Below, piece after piece: positions 16,234 to 23,356 of a stretch of 42,726 nucleotides of DNA (the stretch's first letter is position 1; each line of letters begins with the position of its first letter). The position numbers and the translations under genes were made by a program. The DNA is taken from assembly GCA_002390745.1 (NCBI GenBank), contig DGQK01000076.1:1-42726 (forward strand). The letters run 5' to 3'. The notes below the pieces were generated by a model. It saw nothing but the letters and a program-made list of their open reading frames with translations, was not told the DNA's origin and did not search any database. The stretch comes from Bacteroidetes bacterium UBA4416 (GTDB taxonomy: Bacteria; Bacteroidota; Bacteroidia; B-17B0; Aurantibacillaceae).

Positions 16234-18222
16234 GTGAAGAAACTCGTGATGCTTACCTGTCTGTTGCCAGGTGTGTTTTCTTCTCTGCTGCATGCGCAGA
16301 GCAAAGACACGCTCAGCAGCCCCGTGCTGTTACAGGGCACACGAAGCATCATCGGCATAAAGCCCGACGAGAACAATTCTGTGATCACCACCGGGGCGAA
16401 CCTCTCTGAGCTTAATATCAATGATGCACCGAGTGTGATGTCGGTGATTACTGCCAAAGAGATCGAAGAGATGGGGTATCCCGACCTCACGGATATCCTG
16501 AATCTTTTTCCCGGTATCCAGGTGGCATCTGATGTGCAGAACTGCAACGGTATTGGTATTCGCGGCAACTGGGCCAATGAAGGTAAGTTGCTGTTTATGA
16601 TCGATGGCATCCAGATCAACGACATGGCTTACGGAAGCATTGTCATGGGACTACGTTTTCCGACCATCAATATTTCCAGGATCGAGTTTATCCGAAGTTC
16701 AGGCTCTTCGATCTACGGTGGTTTGGCAGGCCTTGGCGTAATCAACATCATCACAAAAAAAGGGCAGGAGCTCAGTGGGCACAGCATCGTTACCGGGATG
16801 GGGTATTCGCGCAATGCGGTGAGCCAGGCGCGTATCGCTTACTGCTATGGCGGCCAGCTGATCAAAGGAGTTGAGCTGAGTGTGATTGGGCTCATTAACA
16901 GTGGTTTCAAAAGCAATGAACAGGTGGTGTTACCCGATTCGAGCCAGGTGAACTTCAGGGATTCGTCGCAGACAAACTGCGTATATGTCAACCTGCTGCT
17001 GAAATACAGGAGCCTGAAGTTCCAGCAGATGTATGAAGATTACAACTGGCAGTCAACCTACGAGGCTATTTCATCGCTTTTCCGCACATCCCATACGGAG
17101 CTTTCCTATCAGCTGAAGCGGGGCGCTTTCAGCGTAACGCCTTACGCCTTTTACAAATGGCAGATCCCCTGGAACAACCAATACGGAGACCCGAAACAAT
17201 ATGACGTACAGAATATTGTTGCGACACGATTTTCGGGCGGGCTTACTGCCGAGGGGACGTTCTTTAAAAAGCTGAAGTTCGTCGGCGGCCTGCAAGGCTA
17301 TACCGACTACATGCGGTATTACAGGAAAGCGCTGTACCTGAAAAACGGGAAACCCGATGCGCGTTTCAACGGCGTGGCGTCGTTCCTCGAATTCAATTAT
17401 AGTACACGGTTTGCTAATTTCTTTGCCGGGGCGAGAGTCGATCGCTATGCTCATTTCCAGGCCTACATCGCGCCGCGCCTGTCTGTAACCAAAGCATTCA
17501 AGTTCTGGCATTACAAGCTTATATACGGCCAGGCCCTTAAGATCCCGACCCTGCAGAATATTAACCTTAGCGATCATGGCAATATATCGCCGGAACATCT
17601 GACGGAGATGCAGGCCGAATTAGGGCTTAGCTTCAGGCACATCGATGTTGCGGTAAATGTGTTTGATAATACGATCAGCAATTATATTTTTTACAAGTAC
17701 GACCTGAATACCCTCACAGAGTTTTACCAGAATATGCCCGGCAGGATAGAGGTAGTTGGAGCCGAGCTTTCTGCAGCTCTTAAATGGGGGCCGTTCCGCG
17801 CCAGCCTGGCTTACGCCAATTACTACAACCGGCATAACGATATCCGCGCCACCATGGTGGATTCGTTGGATCCTTCTGCCGGGAACCTGGCATTTTCCCG
17901 CCATAAGCTAAGCTCAACCCTTTCTTTCAGGCTGTCGTCGCGCTACTCTGTGACGCTGACAAACATTTACCGTTCGGGTGCATACTCCTATGTTCAGGTC
18001 AACGCCACCTCCGGAGAGTACGGCAAGGTGTATTTCAAACCCACCGATCTCCTATCCGTAGGCTTCCAGAGTAAAAATAACTTTGGATTTTTTGACTATT
18101 ATGTTGGCGTCAGGAATTGCCTGAATACTCACATCTACAACCTGTATCCTTATCAAAGCGGCTATCAGCCTACGCTGGATATGGGGCGTGAACTGATCGT
18201 TAAACTTAAATTCAATCTGTGA
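16234..18222 (+). CDS. TonB-dependent outer-membrane receptor within the phosphatase/kinase operon
   Basis: A 662-residue TonB-dependent receptor. It has a signal peptide (1-21, cleavage near LHAQ), a plug domain about 55-175 (MSVITAKEIEEMGYPDL; NGIGIRGNW; FMIDGIQIND; IEFIRSSGSSIYGG; GVINIITKKG), and a beta-barrel to the C-terminus. It lacks an N-terminal carboxypeptidase-like or STN domain. The substrate cannot be predicted. The start is GTG 16234, 11 bases after the SiaC gene. The next gene starts with GTG overlapping this gene's TGA (GTGA). Its position between two signalling genes suggests that uptake or ligand sensing at the outer membrane feeds into, or is the output of, the partner-switching circuit. 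Confidence 0.9.
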   Translation: MKKLVMLTCLLPGVFSSLLHAQSKDTLSSPVLLQGTRSIIGIKPDENNSVITTGANLSELNINDAPSVMSVITAKEIEEMGYPDLTDILNLFPGIQVASDVQNCNGIGIRGNWANEGKLLFMIDGIQINDMAYGSIVMGLRFPTINISRIEFIRSSGSSIYGGLAGLGVINIITKKGQELSGHSIVTGMGYSRNAVSQARIAYCYGGQLIKGVELSVIGLINSGFKSNEQVVLPDSSQVNFRDSSQTNCVYVNLLLKYRSLKFQQMYEDYNWQSTYEAISSLFRTSHTELSYQLKRGAFSVTPYAFYKWQIPWNNQYGDPKQYDVQNIVATRFSGGLTAEGTFFKKLKFVGGLQGYTDYMRYYRKALYLKNGKPDARFNGVASFLEFNYSTRFANFFAGARVDRYAHFQAYIAPRLSVTKAFKFWHYKLIYGQALKIPTLQNINLSDHGNISPEHLTEMQAELGLSFRHIDVAVNVFDNTISNYIFYKYDLNTLTEFYQNMPGRIEVVGAELSAALKWGPFRASLAYANYYNRHNDIRATMVDSLDPSAGNLAFSRHKLSSTLSFRLSSRYSVTLTNIYRSGAYSYVQVNATSGEYGKVYFKPTDLLSVGFQSKNNFGFFDYYVGVRNCLNTHIYNLYPYQSGYQPTLDMGRELIVKLKFNL

Positions 18223-21200
18223 GGGGCATAAGGTATATAAGCGTCGTCGTATGTGTGCTACTGACAGCTAAGTTCAGGGCGCAGTATTTTTATGAGGACA
18301 GGATACTGCTCGATCAGCTGGTATTTACGGGTACGCAAATCAAACAGGATTACAGCGCGGTTAAGGCTTCCGGGTATACACCTGCTGCTATCACAAATTT
18401 CCTGGCAACGCACAATGTTACCGGCGATCAGTATGCAGGCGCGGATCTGATGAACCTCCATATCTTGTCGGCGATTAACAGCAACCCTTCTCTAGACGCG
18501 CGGCAGATGCTTTACCATAGCCGTATGGCAGAAGCGCTTTTGGCAAATGACGACAAGGTACTCGCAGAGGATGTTCTGCTGATGAAGATGATCGTATACC
18601 GCCGGCTGGGATTTTTTGAAAAGTCGAACGCTGCAGCTCAACAGTATATAGCCCAGGTCAGGAAGGATCCGCTGATGCTCTACCAGGCCTATTATACGGA
18701 AGCCTGTAATTTTGAACAGCTGAACCGCTATAATGAAGCGATTTCAATGCTGGAAACATCCATGCCTTATGCCGCAGGCCTGTCGACTTACGATTATTTC
18801 AAATGTACAGAGCTGCTTGTTCTGCTAGCCGAAAAAAATGAGGATAATGCCCTGGCATTAAGCTATCTGTTGAGGCAGGATTCGCTGATAGGGCGCCTGG
18901 GAACGACTTCAGGCCTGTACAGCAGCCGGATGCAGTATCGTCAGAAGCCGCTCACACAGGCTGATGTGCAGTTGCTGAAGGTGCTCTCAGCAAATAATAT
19001 CGGGTTCATGTACCAGAAGCTCGGCGATAATAACAATGCCGAACGTTACCTGCTGCGCTCTATACAGCTGCTCGATGACAGGAAGAAGAAAAGCGCACTG
19101 CTCGCCGACATCGAAACCAATACAGGCCTTACGTATACACATCTCAAACGTTATGCAGAAGCCGAGAAGCATCTGAACGTTGCTTATGGCTTATATAAAA
19201 AAGAAGGCAATAAATACCAGCAATGCCAGATTCTGAACATGCTGGCCAAAAACAGCTTTCTGTCGTATCAGCCGGCAATAGCAACAAGTTACTGCGAAGA
19301 GTCGCTCCGGTTGTCGCTGCCTGTGAACGATTTGGAGAACGCGTCGGATTCCTATTTCATTTTATCTGAAGTGTGTGCTTACAGCTCCGACTTCAACAAG
19401 TCCCAATATTATTACAAGGAATATACACGCCTCCGGAATCTGATCGAGCAGAAGGCCATTCAGAATGCCTCCGGGCAGGAAAGCTCCGCTAAAAAGCTCT
19501 CCGAAATGGAGGCTCAAATCTCAACGGAGATCGATAATGCTGAAAAACGCCGGTTGGAAATTATCCGTATTAAACTCGAATCGGCGCAGAGAGAGCAGGA
19601 ATTGTTGCTCCTGAAAAAGGATAATGAATTGAAGGAACAGAGCCTGATCAACCAGCGCCTGGAAAAAGTGCAGGCCGAAAAATCACTGGCCCTGATCCGC
19701 GAGCAGCTCGAAAAACAACAGCTTGAGCAAAAATATAATGCCAGCCAGAAGGAACGTGAATTGAGGCGTGTGGAGAACCTCAATTACCAGAACCAGTTGA
19801 AACTTCTTAATTCACAGAAAGCGCTGGTTACCAAAGAAAATGTTCTGAAAGAGCAGGAGCTGGAAAATAACCGCAGGGTTCAGTTCTTTTTGTACGCGGG
19901 CATCAGCCTTATCAGCCTGTTCTTCATTTTCGCACTGTATGCCTTTTTTCGCAACCGGAAGCAGACGCGGATCATCCGCGGCAATATGGAAGAGCTCGAA
20001 CAGCTCAGCTCCGAACTCCGGGAATCCAACAACCGGCTGGAATCATCGGTAGTTCAGCTGAACGATCAGAAGCGCATCATCCAAGAGAAAAATGAGATGA
20101 TCATCGACAGCATCGATTACTCTTCCCAGATCCAGCGCGCACTGTTCATGACCGATGACCAGCTTAGTGGCATTTTCGCTTCGGCATTCATCATCAATTT
20201 GCCGAGAGATATTGTTACCGGCGATTTCTATGCCGTGAAGCAAAAGGGCGACCTCACCTATGTGGCAGTGGTCGATTGTACAGGGCATGGCGTTCCGGGC
20301 TCTTTGATATCCATCATCGGGTATCAGGAAATAAGCCATTTGCTGGACACCTTACACCTTTCCCCGTCGGGTTACCTGAAAGAGCTCAACAAGAGCATTA
20401 ACCGGCTGGTGAATAATAATAAGGATTTCGGATCAGACGGCATGGATGTGATGCTGCTCGAAATAAACGGAAGCACCGGGCTCGTGCGTTTTGCAGGTGC
20501 CCGAAATTACCTGATCGTTCAGCATGGCGGAAGCATAGTGGAATACAGGGGCGACCGTATCTCGATTGGCGAAAGGCCCGAGGTCGATTTTACAGACCGG
20601 GAGCTCATGCTTCAGGCCGACGATACCCTGTACCTGTTTACGGACGGCTACCAGGATCAGCAGAATGGGCAAACAGGTAAGCGCATCGGAAGCCGGAGCT
20701 TCAAGGAGTTTATCAGTCAGAACTCACATCGCCCGCTCCCTGAGCAAAAACAAGCATTTCTCGATTTTTTCCATACCAGCAAAGGGCAGGCGCGCCAGAC
20801 AGACGATGTGACGTTGCTCGCGTTTAAGCCCCATATTAAAATCAACCCAAATATAAATGTTATGTCAGAAAACCAAAGCTTCCGGAAATTGATGCGGCAC
20901 ATATCCGGAATCGAAAAAATGCCCGACAACGTCGTCGTTGTGTATGGACATATGAGCCAGGACGTGATCGTTTCCACCATCCGGCTTGTAGAGCGTAAGC
21001 TTGTCCTGGGCCGGTATTCAAAAAGCCTGATCACCCGGGTGAAGATCCTGAGTACGGAGATGATGCAAAATGTAAAAAAACATCAGACACTGAACCAGGA
21101 CCTGCCTCCGTATTTCATGATTAATTTCAATCCGGAAGGACTGGCCATACGCTCAGGCAATCTTATTGGGGCTGATGCTGCCGAATCGTTGAGGCACCGG

Positions 21201-21428
21201 ATCGACCGTTATACACACATGGCGCCTGAGAACTTAAAGGAAGTTTACCTGGATACGTTCAGCAGCACGAGCCTTAGCCCGGAAGGAAATGCAGGGCTGG
21301 GATTGCTTACCATCATCTATAAATCGAATGGCCATGTGAAGTACGATATGGTTCAGCTGTCGCCAAAAGATTATCACTACGACCTGGAAGTATCGCTCCG
21401 GATAAAAGAACATACACTATACGCCTGA
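18219..21428 (+). CDS. TPR/coiled-coil membrane protein with PP2C phosphatase fused to SiaB-type kinase
   Basis: A 1069-residue protein. A signal peptide (1-21) is followed by TPR-like repeats (about 110-400), a long coiled coil rich in Glu/Lys/Gln (about 405-545), one transmembrane helix (about 553-576), a second coiled coil (585-640) and a PP2C/SpoIIE domain (about 650-870). The phosphatase motifs are TGDFYAV, VDCTGHGVPG, FTDGYQDQ and TDDVTLLAF. The last ~188 residues, from Met882 (ATG 20862), match the SiaB family (DUF6272): GNLIGADAAESLRHRIDRY and LSPEGNAGLGLL. SiaB is the kinase that opposes the SiaA phosphatase, so antagonistic activities share one chain. The junction reads through without frameshift; Met882 may be a relic or internal start. 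The gene starts at GTG within GTGA. Confidence 0.88.
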   Translation: MRGIRYISVVVCVLLTAKFRAQYFYEDRILLDQLVFTGTQIKQDYSAVKASGYTPAAITNFLATHNVTGDQYAGADLMNLHILSAINSNPSLDARQMLYHSRMAEALLANDDKVLAEDVLLMKMIVYRRLGFFEKSNAAAQQYIAQVRKDPLMLYQAYYTEACNFEQLNRYNEAISMLETSMPYAAGLSTYDYFKCTELLVLLAEKNEDNALALSYLLRQDSLIGRLGTTSGLYSSRMQYRQKPLTQADVQLLKVLSANNIGFMYQKLGDNNNAERYLLRSIQLLDDRKKKSALLADIETNTGLTYTHLKRYAEAEKHLNVAYGLYKKEGNKYQQCQILNMLAKNSFLSYQPAIATSYCEESLRLSLPVNDLENASDSYFILSEVCAYSSDFNKSQYYYKEYTRLRNLIEQKAIQNASGQESSAKKLSEMEAQISTEIDNAEKRRLEIIRIKLESAQREQELLLLKKDNELKEQSLINQRLEKVQAEKSLALIREQLEKQQLEQKYNASQKERELRRVENLNYQNQLKLLNSQKALVTKENVLKEQELENNRRVQFFLYAGISLISLFFIFALYAFFRNRKQTRIIRGNMEELEQLSSELRESNNRLESSVVQLNDQKRIIQEKNEMIIDSIDYSSQIQRALFMTDDQLSGIFASAFIINLPRDIVTGDFYAVKQKGDLTYVAVVDCTGHGVPGSLISIIGYQEISHLLDTLHLSPSGYLKELNKSINRLVNNNKDFGSDGMDVMLLEINGSTGLVRFAGARNYLIVQHGGSIVEYRGDRISIGERPEVDFTDRELMLQADDTLYLFTDGYQDQQNGQTGKRIGSRSFKEFISQNSHRPLPEQKQAFLDFFHTSKGQARQTDDVTLLAFKPHIKINPNINVMSENQSFRKLMRHISGIEKMPDNVVVVYGHMSQDVIVSTIRLVERKLVLGRYSKSLITRVKILSTEMMQNVKKHQTLNQDLPPYFMINFNPEGLAIRSGNLIGADAAESLRHRIDRYTHMAPENLKEVYLDTFSSTSLSPEGNAGLGLLTIIYKSNGHVKYDMVQLSPKDYHYDLEVSLRIKEHTLYA

Positions 21429-21430
21429 TT

Positions 21431-21805
21431 ATGAAAATATATAAAAGTAAAGCAACAGAGTTTACACCGGAAATAGAATTCGACTTTGTGAAGCACCGCC
21501 TCAGCCTGACAGGGGTTTGCGCGCCTGAAAATCCTGTGAATTTTTTTGATATGCTGAATGGCTATATTGAGGAATATAAGAAAGACAATAAAGTGCTTAG
21601 CATCGATATCCGTTTTGATTATTTCAATACCGGTACATCGAAATGCCTGTTGAACCTCCTGAAAGACCTGAAGCATTCCGGGAGCCAGCTCGATGCGGAA
21701 GTAAACTGGTATTCCGATAAGGGCGACGACGAAATGAAAGAGAACGGAGAGATCTTCGAGGAGCTGAGCAAACTTAAATTTAATTATCTTGAGTATGAGG
21801 AATAA
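21431..21805 (+). CDS. SiaC-family regulatory phosphoprotein (DUF1987), copy 2
   Basis: A 124-residue DUF1987/SiaC-family protein, 2 bases after the phosphatase-kinase fusion. The phospho-acceptor loop reads FDYFNTGTSKCLLNLL (NTGT at 66-69) and aligns with copy 1 at 15854. It is the probable substrate of the adjacent fusion protein. The two SiaC copies differ clearly, so they may serve separate phosphatases or compete for one output partner. Its last 11 bases overlap the start of the OmpA-domain gene. Confidence 0.88.
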   Translation: MKIYKSKATEFTPEIEFDFVKHRLSLTGVCAPENPVNFFDMLNGYIEEYKKDNKVLSIDIRFDYFNTGTSKCLLNLLKDLKHSGSQLDAEVNWYSDKGDDEMKENGEIFEELSKLKFNYLEYEE

Positions 21806-23039
21806 AATTGATGTATCGACTCGCGCCAGGAGTTTGACAGCTTTGCTGTGTTTCAGTGCATCCGCATGGTTTGCCCAGCCTTCACAAGGCTTACAGACTG
21901 GCGACATCCCTTCGCAGCTGATCCTGCCTTCATCGCGAAACACGGTAGATGTTATTAAATTTCCGTACCGGAATGCCTTGCTGTACATGCGTTTCTGGTC
22001 GCCCGATTCCACCCGCTCCTCGTCGGATTTCAACCGGCTGAGGTGGCTTTACAAACGTAACCTACAGGAAAAATTCAAGACCGTGTCGGGATTCGATGTT
22101 TTGTTTATAGCCCTGGAACAAGACCGGGAGAAATGGCAGCAGCAGCTCGAAAAGCTAAAGGTGGCGAGCCTGAACCATTATATTGCGATCAAGGGCGCAG
22201 ACGATTATTACCTCAGGCAGTTCCGGTTATCCACACTGCCTTACAGCATCCTGATCAATGAAAAAGGCGAGATCCAGGGTCAGAATATGAACCTCACCGA
22301 GCTGGATAATGCTATTAGCAGCTACAGGCAATCGTCGGGAAAGCCGGTAGATAACATTGCCGGAATGCTCGCCCAGGGCGACACAACGGAAACCAGGATC
22401 GTCAACCAAACGGTATACGTTACCAATTATAAAAACGATACCATCCGGCAGGTGAAAACCAATTCGGAAGGGGTGTTCGTGATCCCTGTTATGAAAATGG
22501 AAGAACAGCTGACACTCAACGTGAGCGATCTGCCGAATGTAAATGAGGCACGGGAGCTGCATCTGGCAGACGCGGAAGGTAACATCATCGATGATTTCAA
22601 CCACTCGCCCATCGGCTACAACATTACCATTACCCGCCGCGAGATAAACGGAATGTCGTATCCCTTCGAAGTAAAAGGGCTGTTTTATTCTGAGAACCTC
22701 TTCGCATCAGGACAGAATTCCCTGTCGGAAGAATCCCGCCGGAAGCTCGACCACATTGCCGACGTGCTGAAGGCAGACGAGAGCCTGAGTGTTGAGATCT
22801 TATCGCACACCGACTGTAGCGGAGATAACGCTGCCAATATGGCTTTATCGGTTTTGCGTGCCAACCTGTGCGCTTCCTATATATATAGCCGCGGCATTTC
22901 GAAGTCGAGGATCAATACCATAGGTTATGGAGAAACGATGCCGTTGAATCGTTGCGTGGATGGCGTTAGCTGCTCGAAGCAGGAGCTGGAAATCAACCGT
23001 CGCGTGGAGTTCAGATTTTATAAAATGCTTCCGAAGTAA
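21795..23039 (+). CDS. OmpA-domain envelope protein with degenerate thioredoxin-like region
   Basis: A 414-residue secreted protein from ATG 21795 (a TTG two codons earlier is less likely). After a signal peptide (about 1-30, ending near SQGLQTG) comes a TlpA/thioredoxin-like stretch (about 55-170: DVLFIALEQDREKWQQQL; STLPYSILINEKGEI) with no CxxC, so redox activity is unlikely. The C-terminal OmpA domain (about 285-414: LFASGQNSLSEESRRKLDHI; ILSHTDCSG; GYGETMPLN; NRRVEFRFYK) binds peptidoglycan in this family. As last gene of the operon it overlaps the second SiaC gene by 11 bases. It may anchor or report cell-wall status to the signalling proteins (inference). Confidence 0.85.
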   Translation: MRNKIDVSTRARSLTALLCFSASAWFAQPSQGLQTGDIPSQLILPSSRNTVDVIKFPYRNALLYMRFWSPDSTRSSSDFNRLRWLYKRNLQEKFKTVSGFDVLFIALEQDREKWQQQLEKLKVASLNHYIAIKGADDYYLRQFRLSTLPYSILINEKGEIQGQNMNLTELDNAISSYRQSSGKPVDNIAGMLAQGDTTETRIVNQTVYVTNYKNDTIRQVKTNSEGVFVIPVMKMEEQLTLNVSDLPNVNEARELHLADAEGNIIDDFNHSPIGYNITITRREINGMSYPFEVKGLFYSENLFASGQNSLSEESRRKLDHIADVLKADESLSVEILSHTDCSGDNAANMALSVLRANLCASYIYSRGISKSRINTIGYGETMPLNRCVDGVSCSKQELEINRRVEFRFYKMLPK

Positions 23040-23044
23040 ATGAA

Positions 23045-23076
23045 AAAGGCCGGCAGTTCGCGATCTGCCGGCCTTT
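23045..23076. terminator. Strong hairpin terminator ending the SiaC operon
   Basis: A perfect 12-bp stem AAAGGCCGGCAG / CTGCCGGCCTTT with an 8-base loop, beginning 5 bases after the OmpA-domain stop. Its T-rich end in either direction makes it suitable for both strands. Confidence 0.8.
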
Positions 23077-23082
23077 GAACAG

Positions 23083-23249
23083 CTAGAAGCCATCTCAAAA
23101 ATAGGTTTTAGGCTATTTGCGCAGGATTTTTCATTCAGGCGAGGCTCTTTTCGAAGCTCATACTCTTGCAGTCTGGGCTAGAAAAGAAACGAAGCATGAA
23201 TAGAAAAGACGCGCAAAGAGGCAACAGGTATTTATGAGATGGCTTCTAG
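23083..23249. mobile_element. MITE-like element 1 with 15-bp terminal inverted repeats
   Basis: CTAGAAGCCATCTCA (23083-23097) and its exact inverse (23235-23249) bound a 167-bp non-coding segment whose arms are imperfectly palindromic further in, both reading CTATTTGCGC or CTCTTTGCGC about 35 bases from the ends. The outer CTAG on each side is probably the duplicated target. No transposase is present, so it would be moved in trans by an insertion sequence elsewhere. A CTAG target fits the YTAR preference known for one IS5 subgroup, but the family is not established. Confidence 0.7.
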
Positions 23250-23355
23250 TGTCGTGTCAAGCGTGTTTTGTCACATAAACCTTGGAAGGGTTCTTCTCAA
23301 TTCAAGCAAACCCCTTTCAGGGTTCTCTGACATTTTAGCCTTGACACGACACTAG
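23246..23355. mobile_element. MITE-like element 2 abutting element 1, 16-bp terminal inverted repeats
   Basis: CTAGTGTCGTGTCAAG (23246-23261) and its exact inverse (23340-23355) bound a 110-bp, almost fully palindromic, non-coding element. It shares the CTAG at 23246-23249 with element 1 and ends one base before the stop codon of the TonB receptor gene. The order CTAG-element1-CTAG-element2-CTAG indicates two independent insertions into the same tetranucleotide. The RNA would fold into a long hairpin that may end receptor-operon transcription. Confidence 0.7.
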
Positions 23356-23356
23356 T

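Noticed and set aside
23083..23355. CRISPR-like repeats between the OmpA and TonB genes
   Set aside because: The repeats are inverted, not direct, and occur once per element; they fit MITEs.
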